From: Armillaria gallica
Taxonomy: Eukaryota > Basidiomycota > Agaricomycetes > Agaricales > Physalacriaceae
Assembly: GCA_037576215.1 (NCBI GenBank)
Contig: JBANDB010000002.1
Span: forward strand, 5,580,001-5,644,000
Direction: 5' to 3'
Length of the DNA stretch: 64,000 nucleotides
Position 1 is the stretch's first letter. Each line of letters begins with the position of its first letter. Position numbers and translations under genes: made by a program. Below the pieces are notes generated by a model. That model did not search any database, had not been told where the DNA came from, and saw only the letters and a program-made list of their open reading frames with translations. Shown in pieces: positions 10,959-21,097 of the stretch.

Positions 10959-10966
10959 TATAAAAG
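10959..10966 (+). promoter_or_regulatory. TATA box, candidate promoter
   Basis: TATAAAAG followed by a C/T-rich leader-like stretch. It precedes the doubtful gene at 11.05-11.5 kb. Confidence 0.4.
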
Positions 10967-11067
10967 GCGCTTCAGCATCTCAGTTGATTCTCCATCAATT
11001 TATTCCCACTAATCTATTTCTGATCCCTCGTTTCATAAAAACACCGCGACTTCTGATTTTCTCAAAC

Positions 11068-11480
11068 ATGGTGGATTTCCCTCTACTTGTCTCTTTTTTC
11101 TCAGCATGTCATCATGGCAATTGCCGCACTTCCAGGTCCGTCATATCTCAGCCTTCTTTCTCTCGTTATTCATCTGCTTCTCAAGGCACTAAGGAGAAGA
11201 TTAGATTGTTCTCTTGTGATTAGACGAACCTGGATGTAATGATATCGATAGTGCAATACCAATCAGCGCTGGCAAGGAGGATTTATTCGCGCTCTGTTCC
11301 ATCCTCAGGTGTGTGCTTTGCATGTGTCCTTTTACCATGGTCGATCAAGGATATTCGCATATTAGCACGACTACTCATGGAGTAAGTAATGCGGCGAAAG
11401 ACTGGAACTCTGCCGTATACACTGCAAATCGCTGGATCAAGTTCAACGAAAAATCCGGTTATAGGTCTCTGGCGGCATTT
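11068..11480 (+). pseudogene. Possible decayed multi-exon gene, unrecognised
   Basis: Downstream of a good TATA box are short coding-like pieces separated by GT..AG intervals. One piece around 11223-11312 reads DEPGCNDIDSAIPISAGKED, and one around 11360-11480 reads STTTHGVSNAAKDWNSAVY. I could not join them into one open frame with a start, and I recognise no family. It may be a small gene with an intron structure I have missed, or a remnant. Confidence 0.25.
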
Positions 11481-13029
11481 TAGCTTTTGGACGACTCTGG
11501 GACATTCGAGAATCGTACGTGGAAAGGCTTATTTTATTCTATCGACGATTGGATCCAGCTTCTGGCACTTATTTTATTGCTGTTGTTTAGTCGGCTGCTA
11601 CTCTGATCAAAATGTAAAGTAACTAAATTCAATACGACACGTCTCGAGTCGAGGAATGGGTAAGAATGGATCTGTAAAGTATGGTGTGGAAGAAAAGGTC
11701 TGGACTGGGTTTGGTGTGAAGGAAGGAAACCCTGCTCAGCGAGATGTAAGTGACTGCGACAATAGGAAAGTAGCAGACATACGGATCTGGGGAGTGGATG
11801 CACTACTTGAATGGGCATTGGGGCGCATGAGCGCCTCGCCAGCCACAGTGGCAGCACTGAGGTTCGTTGTGACGAGTATTGCGGGCAACAGATTTGCCGG
11901 CTTCCGATATCACGGAAGGCCTAATCGCAGAGGATGAACGCAGAGTGAAGAAGGGCATTGATGGTAAGAGTTCAGTTGACGCTGAATTTGTTTGACGATA
12001 CTACCTGTGCAGTCCTCGCCTTTATACTCGCCGTATAGAGTTTATGTAAATAAGTATCCCAGGAAAAGAAAAATCGCTCATTTTCCATCAGTAACTGAAT
12101 CTTTACGACCTAGAATCGTCCCAACCAACAGCCTTTATTCTGGACCTTTGCTGCGTATATATTCTCTCCTCCCGCTAGCAAGCATTCCGGGACCAGGACA
12201 GAAGCGACGGTAGAATTTAAAATCAAAGCCACAGCATGATACCCAGGCTAACATTCAATCGTATATAGATTGGCAACTAGCAATGATTTCATCCGTATAA
12301 CCGACCACTTCCGGGAGGTAGCATGGGTCGAGACCGTGAAGGGGCAACAAAAGTTCGCATTATATACCCAGTGTGGCGATACATGAAAATCATAAATGAG
12401 CGCAACCGAACCAGCCGATCAGATTCATACCGTGTTACGCTGCAGATGTGTATTGCGTTTATCGGGACCACGTCATTCGGTTGGTCTGGAAGATATACGT
12501 ACCACCACCTCATGGTCTAGGTCACAATTGTATCCCCCATTCGCCTTTATAGTTCATTCGATAATCAACGGGTGAAGTAGTATGTGTATGGCAAAGAAGT
12601 CCACGGATTGAATCGGCACCGGAACCGAACGGATGAGAACCACCGAGAGGCTAGTATAAGATCAAGGCAACACGCGCAAGCCGGCTCTAAATCGTTCATC
12701 AGCGTATGCGTCACAAGGGAATGAGACGCGCGCTTACTAATGTAGTATCAATAGATTATAACGATGCATTGCTTTATCAATATGGAACAAAGGACTCATA
12801 AACGTGAAAGAGAGCGCGGAAGCCAACGGCGTCCGTGGAAACTGCTGGTATTGCACTACTTATAGTCGCAAGACCTGAAGACTGCAGATCCGTTTCATCT
12901 CGGGGCTGGAATAGAGCCCACTTACCCGAACATGGTGATGCGCAACCCACACGCAGAACACCAACTATAAACTGTTCCCATAAAAACTCCCAAGTTGATC
13001 CAGGAATCCACATCTCCACCTGAAGCAGC
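11481..13029. other. No supported gene
   Basis: Only short frames without conserved motifs or consistent intron signals are seen on either strand. Confidence 0.35.
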
Positions 13030-13420
13030 TTCCAAGAAAGAAGGTGTTCTATCTGATTATCTCATTAAGAGACGGAGATTGGACGACTCAGTAGATCTGC
13101 TGCGGGAATACCCGCATAGGTACCTGCCACAGAAGTCGAACATCAAGTGCATCTCGCACGGACAATCGCGGAGATGAAAAGACGAAGGATGACGCAAACA
13201 GATACTTTAAGGTCCTCTGCGACCACATGGAACGTCTGTACATGGCGAAAACAGGAATATCGCAAATCCCGCGAACAAAGATATGCGGAGAGGAGCATGG
13301 GGTAGTTCGATGATCACAAGGACCTGCCATTTGACCTGACCCACATCTCTGATGTCGCGATGGGAACTGTCATAGATGGAGGAGATATAGAGTTGCAGTC
13401 ATTGGATGATTAGGCTCAAC
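13030..13420 (+). pseudogene. Decayed coding sequence, unrecognised
   Basis: Coding-like pieces in shifting frames: around 13160-13305 a run beginning DEKTKDDANRYFKVLCDHME and ending near CGEEHGVV, then from about 13309 DDHKDLPFDLTHISDVAMGT to a TAG at 13411-13413. One base change near 13305 would join the two parts. No ATG or upstream exon could be fixed. The family is unknown to me. Confidence 0.3.
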
Positions 13421-14207
13421 GTTCAATGGGACAACGATAGTGGGTCAGGTGGAGGGAAGAAGCTGGGACGTTGCTCAGAGACCTCGGAAGTCGACCAACT
13501 CGATGAGCAAAGATGCTGTGGCTTGTGGTATAGTCAGCCCGGAGGTATGAATAAGGAACGTAGTGAAACCGCGGAGGAGAAGACAGTCTGATGTGAAAAA
13601 ATGGTTAGCACGTATTCCGGTGATAGATGATGCATAAATGGCTTTACAAAATCAAAGAGACCTTCAATACTACGTCGAGAATTTCAATATAGAGGACCGA
13701 GGCCTCGGAATTGTATGCTTTCCGACATATTACTCTTGGCGACGTTTCCTCGTCGTTCCTTACGGCGTTGCCCTTGCGTATCGCTTCGTGGACAATGGTC
13801 CTAGCCTGAATGGGATATCAAGACCCTTTCACTAGTAGGTAATTCACAGCTACGTACCGGGAATTTGCCTCCGTCAACACCGTCGGTTTCGCAGCGCAAA
13901 ATACGTCTCATTGAAGGTACTGTCCATCGCCTCAGCAGAGCCGGGTGGGACCAGCCGCACAGGCCTGTTCCGGCAGCTCCTTGATAACAAAATTTCGCAG
14001 ACTACGGCTATGGAGAAGAGAGAACGGAGCAAAGGATGGCGGCAACTCGAGGGTGGCAAAAAAGGCTACGGCCTTATTTATTGCACTCAGTTCGGCGCTA
14101 GGTCGTACAAATTGGCTCGTTAGAATAGCCTTGAGGTCAAAACATTTGAATACTGAATGGGACGTCCATAGAGAGAGATTCAACAAGGTGCACAGTCTTG
14201 AGTGTAG
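13421..14207. other. Upstream region of RPB10
   Basis: No supported gene. The promoter of RPB10 should lie in the last few hundred bases, but no clear TATA box is visible. Confidence 0.4.
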
Positions 14208-14681
14208 ATGATGATGGTGAGAACGAAACCGAGTCACGTTTTACGGCTTTCTTCCATACCACCATCATCCCACCCTTCAATCCAATGGCAAATTTTCATT
14301 GCGTTTACTTCGACAACCATGCTCATTTCAAGGCCATAGATTATACCTGTTCGTTGTTTCTCCTGCGGCAAAGTCATCGGCGACAAGTGGAATGACTACT
14401 TGAAGCTCTTGTCCAACGACAAAAGCGAAGGGTCTGGACTTTTTCTCTTCACTTCCAAGAACGCCTACTGATGATGAACTGCTTTGCAGCGAGGCCCTCG
14501 ACGAGCTCCAACTAAAACGATACTGCTGTCGCCGGATGGTGTTGACGCATGTGGACTTGATAGAAAAATTGTTGCATTATAATCGTGCGTTGCCTAACCT
14601 TTCCTGCTTACCTGGTGATTAATATTTTGCGGTCCAGCCATGGAAAGGACGAGGGACAAGGCGCATTTTGTTCCACAGTGA
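14208..14681 (+). CDS. RPB10: RNA polymerases I, II and III common subunit RPABC5 (Rpb10)
   Basis: Small zinc-binding subunit shared by all three nuclear RNA polymerases. The exons are 14214-14216 (ATG only; two more in-frame ATGs at 14208 and 14211 could extend it), 14340-14431, 14490-14584 and 14638-14681, giving about 77 residues. Visible motifs: [17 protein letters not shown], the strongly conserved family start with its CxxC zinc ligands; then [13 protein letters not shown] with the second Cys pair; then [17 protein letters not shown]. Length fits the family (about 67-71 residues) with a slightly longer tail. The 123-nt first intron directly follows the start codon. All splice joins keep frame and the zinc ligands are complete, so the gene is expected to be functional and essential. 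Confidence 0.93.
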
Positions 14682-15329
14682 ACTGTATATTAGTACCATG
14701 GCAATGCTATTCTCTGTACCCGACAGCACCGGATAAAAAGGACTCTAGCTCGCAGAAAATCTGCCTTCTTCATCTTGTCTCATCATTACACGGCACAGTG
14801 CCTTCCGGCATGCCGGACTCAAGGACACAGCACTGCTTGGGCCGGTTCATTTTCAGAACAGAAAAAGGTATTCTCAACATGTCGTTCCTTATGTACGCAG
14901 CAAAATGCCAAAAACAGGATACGGAAAACGCAATGAAAAACTTGACCTTCTTGGTGCTCCTTTCGCGTAGCGAAAACAGTTTCTTTCCTCCCAATGAAAA
15001 GTGGTTTGTTTTCTTCTGAACACTGGGACGCCCTTTTCATCCCGTTTTCCCCGTTCTTTTCTTTCACCTAAAAGAGTAAGGAAATTAACTCATCTTTACG
15101 ATTAGAAGTTCAATATGCAATGTCGTCTTGGTTTTCCGCAAAGACCATGCAATGCAGGTCCTGCACTACGAAACCCAACCCTCACTACCCATCATCTTTG
15201 CCACTGCGGGCCCGACTTTTTGGCTACAGGACGCATGCTAGCGGTTGTCGTAACAAGCATCAGCCTACCTCTCGCCGTCCGCCCCCAATATACGAACTGT
15301 CCACGCTCAGAATGCAGCTAACCACTCTA
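14682..15329. other. Intergenic, no supported gene
   Basis: 3' flank of RPB10, then a stretch without a convincing frame on either strand. Confidence 0.35.
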
Positions 15330-16560
15330 GTCGCGCCAGGCGGGGAGCCACGTAAGAGCAGCTCTTCGTTGAGTTTTCATGTCTTTCTGACTTGCTTCCG
15401 CAGGTCATGGGCTGTGTCCTCTTGATCACGATAGACAGCGACCCCTTGCATCGCTTCGGAGCAGAAACTAATTTGCGAGAGCGGACGCAGACATACAAGC
15501 GAGTCCGAAGAATGTGAACGTGACTTAGGGATCTCAGCTCAACTGAGGTACGTGCAATATTCGTTTCATAGACTGTTTCTCATTCATATAGCTAGACCGC
15601 ATTAGCTTTATCGACAATTATGTATATATTCCCTTCCCTCCAGGCATTTTTCTTCCGATCACCCATGCAAGTAAGGCTACCTTTCAAACGATGAAAGCAA
15701 CCAGAGCCAGATTCAATGGAGCATAATCCACACTGCGTTCCTTGTCTATCATCAAATGAACCTATATGGTTGTAAAGACAATATCGCCTTCTGTGCGTCC
15801 GGAATGTATCTATTTCATCCATCATGTCTCACCTCTCTTTGTCCAGGTATCTCGTCCTCGGTACTTGAAACACATTAGCTCTCTTGATACCCTGCCTTTA
15901 CTGCCCAGTGGCGGGTGATCGAGATACTATTAGGCCATGAAGACGGCGATTATCGCTCAATATGCTTGTAACCTTTCTTAGCCTCGTCTTCACTTGACGG
16001 TTTCCGGTAATATCCCGATGTCCACAGACTTGGACCAGCTGTATGCCGATTTACCGCTCGCGAGCCCGGAGGCGATAGTGCTCAAACTCACCGATGGTCC
16101 GTGGAATCAATTAGATACCATGAAACCATGCTGGCCCTCAAAGTATGTACACCTTCCTCCGTGCCGTCTTAGTCTGACGCAGACACTCAATGTGATAGCC
16201 GTGTCGAGAGCGCCCTTCTTACTGTTTCACAACTTAGGCTAAGACCTCCATTGCTCGGCTTGGTACCGACCCAGATCATCTATGGCGGGTTCTCTCATCG
16301 CCTGCCCTGCTAACCGTTCATTTCTGCGTTTCTCCCGACGAGACACACTTTCTTTATAATCAATGCACGGCATTTTTGGTGGATACACACAGCCCAGTCA
16401 ACCAGAATCGTGAGATGTAATCTCGTGAGATCGCTCTCTAGATTCTGGCTTAGATTCTCACTTTGTGCTGTAATTTTAGGACTTGCGCCGTCGGATATCT
16501 CGTCTCCGTTGGTTATTAGCGCCGCACAAAATTCTTTCGGCACGAGAGTGCTCCTTTCTG
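15330..16560 (+). repeat. Upstream module of peroxygenase A1 (decayed gene X plus promoter)
   Basis: Sequence homologous to 23590-25000 and, in part, to 36780-37570, always just upstream of a peroxygenase gene. It contains exon-like pieces with splice signals. One near 15.42-15.53 kb reads ITIDSDPLHRFGAETNL. One near 15.6-15.68 kb ends PFPPGIFLPITHA before GTAAGG. One at about 16018-16141 reads LYADLPLASPEAIVLKLTDG. They are probably remains of another multi-exon gene, family unknown, duplicated together with the peroxygenase. The region from about 16137 onward is nearly identical to 34046 onward. Confidence 0.55.
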
Positions 16561-16613
16561 GTAACTGGTTGTGGTATAAGGTGAGCTGGTTGCAACTGTG
16601 GCTTAAGCTTGCA

Positions 16614-17613
16614 ATGTATCTCAGCCTTACTTTTGTAGCAGCCTTTTTCTCTGCCGTACATGCCGTTGTTGACATGAATTTACATCAATGGCAAGCGCCT
16701 GGAGCTTCTGATTTACGCAGTCCATGTCCAGTCTAAATACGTGCGTCGTCGAGCTCTGTTCTTCCGACATCTACTGACAAGGTTTCTGTAGCCTTGCGAA
16801 CCACGGTTTCCTTCCACGAAATGGCAGGAATATCATCGTCAATATGGTACTCGACGCTGCGCTAGGTCAGGAAGCCCTGATCGCTTGGTAAAAGTGTCTT
16901 ACGCCCACAGCAGACGGTTTTAATATCGATCGATCGGTCCTCTTCCCTGTCGTCGAGTATTTCCTTCTCTCCACGAAGACGCCTCTCAGTGATAGCTTCA
17001 CGCTCGATGATCTCAAACTGTAGGCACCTCCATACAACACCATCTGTCCTGTCTTCTGATGTATGCCCTTTAGACACGGCATTATCGAACACGATGCCTC
17101 GCTCTCCCGCTCCGACTACAACCTTGGCGACAACCTCCACTTCAACGCGACCGTCTATATAACGCTCACGCAGTCCAATCCCGGTGTCGACTACTTCAAC
17201 GCCACCTCCGCGGGGCAAGTACAGAAGAAACGGCTCGCTGACGATGCCATCGCCAACCCTCGTATCACCAACACCATCAAGGAGCGCACCATACGCACTG
17301 GGGAGTCTGCGCTCTATCTGAGTGTCATGGGTGACCCGATGACGGGTGTTGCGCCGAAAAAGTACGTCTCATCACCAGCTCACTACCGCGGATGTTGTTT
17401 GATCTATGTTATACTAATAGGTTTGTGAGTGTATTTTTCCGCGAGGAGCGTATGCCTATTGAGGAAGGGTGGACTAAGCCTTCGACGGTGATCACAGGCC
17501 TGACACCCTCTCCGATTGCGGCTATTATTGTAAAGGCTTCGAAGTAGGTTGATAACGGCGGATGTCCTATTATTCGACCCGGTCCTAACAGTGATCTTAT
17601 TTCTTGCCCGTAA
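16614..17613 (+). pseudogene. Heme-thiolate peroxygenase A1, frameshifted
   Basis: Five-exon layout as in the intact copies, starting MYLSLTFVAAFFSAVHA (signal peptide). Directly after the heme-ligand motif SPCP a base is missing (near 16731) relative to copy A2, so the frame runs into TAA. Downstream exons still encode LANHGFLPRNGRN, FTLDDLKLHG, the catalytic IEHDASLSR and FFREERMPIEEGW. A second lesion is TAG at 17545-17547 where intact copies have TGG; the ancestral stop would be at 17611-17613. The catalytic Glu is present, unlike in A2. Probably a recent pseudogene. Confidence 0.85.
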
Positions 17614-17723
17614 ACATATTGATTCAATAATGGCAATCGATATCTATAATTCTTGTGAAGACAGAGTGGAAGGATACTCTGGCCCTAGAAGATTCTCCCC
17701 ACCTTCTGCTGCTGATCTCCTAC

Positions 17724-18554
17724 CGCTTGAGGCGACAGTTTGTGCCAGATCTGCTCCCTAGGGAAGCCTACGACGAAAGGGACTGGAGGGATGTGCCACC
17801 TCCGCCCCCAGCAGAAAGACCAGACTGGCCCTCTTCTTACCCTCAGGCTCCCTATGAAGGTCGGGGCCGCGATTGGGATGACGACTATTGGAAGTACAAC
17901 AACAGAGGCGCTGATCGAGACCGATACGACGCACCTCGAACCACCACGGCGAGTGCATGGGAAACACGAGAAGAGCGTGAATGAAGGACGACGATTTATC
18001 CTCCTGCTCCTCCTCCTAGGGTGCCTTCCCCGGCGCGATCGTCATACGATCCAGCTAGACCTCTGAGCACAAGGTTAGACTACTACTCCAGTGGCTGCAG
18101 GGATGATAGAAAGCGGACGTATCCTTCTCCTCTTCCAGCTAGGGATGCACGGTTCACTGGGACCGTGACGACCCCCAGTCCGGGGTATACTGGTACTAGA
18201 CGTCCGCGTAGTCCGAGTCCGCTGAGGAACCGGTTGGCGGGGGCACCTCCTGCGGATGACTTGAGGCCCCCCAAGCGCACGAGGGAGGACTACGATTACT
18301 ACAGTGGGCGTGCGTCGTACGAGAGACTGGTGTCGCCAGCTTAGCCGCCTCCTACTAGCGCAGGGAGTGGTTATTATGACTCGTCGCGCGCGCCGCCGAC
18401 TTCTGCGAATACGGTGGGGAGTTCTCCTCCTGAGTATTCAAGAGATTGCCCTGCGACGTATGACAGGCCGGTTAGGCAGAGCTATCCTCCAAGAAATGCC
18501 GGATATGCCGGGGATCTCAGAAAGGAGAGGCGATATATGCCTCCTTCTCGATAA
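17724..18554 (+). pseudogene. RS/Pro/Tyr-rich low-complexity gene fragment, copy 1
   Basis: One reading frame is coding-like for about 275 codons but has TGA at 17982-17984 and TAG at 18342-18344 before a final TAA at 18552-18554. Composition is rich in Arg, Ser, Pro, Tyr and Asp (for example PPPPPAERPDWPSSYPQAPY, RRPRSPSPLRNR, KRTREDYDYY), as in disordered tails of RNA-processing or transcription factors. No folded domain is visible. It lies about 110 bp past the ancestral stop of peroxygenase A1 on the same strand and is duplicated with it. No start codon or upstream exon was found, so it looks like a captured 3' gene piece. The same two stops occur in copy 2. Confidence 0.6.
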
Positions 18555-20340
18555 AATAAGCTCTTGAGGTATGTTTTCTTTTCGTGAGTTTTTGTTGCGG
18601 CGCTCTGAGTATTGTTCTTCAGCAGTACTACTTTATTAGCAATCTATCATGATCATACTGTTATTACGGATATTGTCTCATTTTTGTGCTTATGCCATTT
18701 GGGGATCCTTACTGTACTCTATGCAAAAAATATGCTTGGCCTGGGCAGATAGAATGATTTTATTACCCTCACGTGTATTTTGTGGAACTACAAATGTCTA
18801 CCCTTTCTTTAAAATGGCGTTGATTTCCCGTTCGTTTCAATGGCTGTTTCGCTCATGAGGGGCTGAGAATGTGAACGCCGTAACCTTGATGTACGGTAGG
18901 AGCAAAAATGGTGTCCTTGCACATATGGACGCCGAGTTTGTTCTTGAAGGTCGTCGAGAGCGTAGCAATGTCTGTCGTAGATAGACGATGCATCATTCAA
19001 ATCGAAGTACCAAACGGACACGGCGGTCTAAAGGTGAGTCTAATTATGACTCGGATGCTCTGGATACATGGAAAGAACTGGCATGTCGAATACATTGAGA
19101 ACGTAAGTGGAAGTCAAACAGTTTCTGACTCAATCTCCATCGATACAACAATGGCCTTCTGAAAGCCCCTTGTATCAATTATATAGAACGGAAATCTGAT
19201 TACGGAAATATACCTTGTCCTTCGCAGGGTGGCCGCGCATACTTTCAGACGTCAATCCAGTAGAATCGATTGTTGGTAGGCGGAAGGAATTCTTGGTGTT
19301 TCGAAAATTCCCTCACGCATTGAGCCTGTGATCTTGAATGAATGTCAATGAAGGTCGCGAACTTAGCACGTACAAAGCTAATAAGGAGTTGATGAACACT
19401 ATAAGTGAAGATTAAAGTCAACACGATGCATCCAATGTATGATGACTGACGTTTGGGAGCTAAGCAATCAAAACCGAGGAAGATGAGAGTATCTGGCCAG
19501 AGGAGAAACTATGGCATGGGCCATTAGCACAGATTTTTCTCGAATTGAGCAGCGGGCTTGCTCAGAAATCGTTCTGCATACCGTAACAAGAATGACTATC
19601 GAGTAGAAGCTACATGTGCTAGCATTAAATGATTGCAAGGAAACTACGAAGTAATTTTACTCGCCTCGTAACGAACCCTGTCATCAAAACCATCCGCATC
19701 ATCGTGATAAGTGCCGCAATAGTGCTATTTGATCATTGAACGATCGTTCACGAGCCGAAAATGAATGGGTTACTAACTTGGGAAAGACTGACGTGATCTC
19801 TCCAGACAGTAGCACATGGCGACAGCTACTACGAACTCAGCTGCCACGCTTGATACAAACATGGAGATGAGAGCGCTCTACATTGGATTAGTACAATGGG
19901 TTTGAAATGCTATTGGTATTGAAAGCGCACTTTGATAGACGAGGTGTCGGAGAAGCTGGAGACCAATAACTACGCCGAATATATCATTAGTGATGAGTAG
20001 CGCGGAAAAGGCTGAGTTCCTAGTACGTACACATCCTTAATAAGGTCTACAGAATGAATGATCAATGTTATGTTATGCCAAATGATAGTAGAAACTTACA
20101 TATCCCACAAGCTAGTAGAGAGTTGTAGTTGTCAGTAAGCGTTTACTAGACTCTGGGAAGGCTTTTCTTCACCGGCGTTGCTAGAAGTGACGAGAACCTT
20201 CAATAACAAAGAAGGAATTCATATAAAGAGATCCAGTAAGACGTAATCCACATACAATCAACCACGGTATGCCTTGATGAAGTTTTTGACCAACTCGTAC
20301 GGTTTAGGGCGGAACTAGGTAATAAAGGAACGAAAGCGCA
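18555..20340. other. Unit-1-specific stretch, no supported gene
   Basis: Low coding signal on both strands. It begins where homology between A1 and A2 ends and is absent between A2 and B2. Its right end (20341-20580) may hold decayed 3' exons of the minus-strand membrane gene, for example MYALRVWK near 20.35 kb. Confidence 0.4.
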
Positions 20341-20581
20341 CGTTTCCATACGCGTAGAGCATACATCCTGCGCAGAACACATTTAAAGCCGGCCGTGAAG
20401 GAGTAAAGTATGGACCCTCACGCTTGAACGAGTATCGGACCAGAACCTGAGTGAGGATTCAGGATGACCCTTGCAATAAAGAGATCCGAAGGGTTGGGTA
20501 CATACACAAATCAAGATATGCAGCTATTGTTGGACGTGGTATTAAAATACCATGTCCGCATCGAGTAGACACAACACAAAC

Positions 20582-21097
20582 CTTGAAGCTCCTAAGCAAA
20601 ATGTAAAGTCAGCGAAGAGTGGAAACTATCAAGTCACCGACTAGGACATACCACACGATGTTATGTTGAGTAAAAACTTGGATATTTCCAAAGTTCTTGA
20701 TAGCATAGAAATACAAAGTGTGGGTGGTAACTGCAACGTCGAATGTATCCAGGATCCTATGTATTTTTCAGATAATTCAATTATAAACTTCGACTCGTCA
20801 GGGCAACCTACCAGATAATCCCCACCTGCTCGCCATCGACAGCAGCATCAGTATCGCGTCTTTCGAGCTAAATGCTGAGATCACGCACTGAGGTCTTATA
20901 GAACCACCCGTCATTCGGATAACTTTTGTAGTACAATGCAGATTGCAGACAGGTTATACCAAACAGACTGTCCGGGCCCGAGATATAGCTCATGAATTCA
21001 GAGGCAAAAGAAGAATCGAAGCTTACATGTTTGCCAATGTAGCACCAATAAAAAATGCACCGAGCGTATTGTCGAGTGAGATATTTCCCATGGACAT
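20582..21097 (-). CDS. DUF6534-type multi-pass membrane protein, 5' part; 3' part decayed
   Basis: Exons on the minus strand: 21027-21097, 20889-20967, 20812-20825, 20652-20756 and the start of a fifth from 20591. They join in frame to give MSMGNISLDNTLGAFFIGAT, then ILFGITCLQSALYYKSYPND, then VGIIWILDTFDVAVTTHTLY and NFGNIQVFTQHNIVWSF. This order (LGAFFIG, CLQ..YY..YP.D, WILDT....THTLY, VWS) is typical of basidiomycete DUF6534 membrane proteins of about 300 residues with seven helices. Two to three helices are encoded here. Beyond SFK the expected helices cannot be followed, although a piece resembling the RVW motif occurs near 20.35 kb. Function of the family is unknown. Probably a gene losing its 3' half. 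Confidence 0.62.

Noticed and set aside
16476..16661. Minus-strand Lys/Glu-rich frames opposite the peroxygenase promoters (also at 34.38-34.57 kb)
   Set aside because: They are antisense to the peroxygenase leader and first exon, are conserved only because the block is duplicated, and have no independent coding features.
16862..17218. Minus-strand frames opposite peroxygenase exons 3-4 (also at 34.78, 37.84 and 25.45 kb)
   Set aside because: They are shadows of the spliced peroxygenase genes; the plus-strand translation gives all family motifs.
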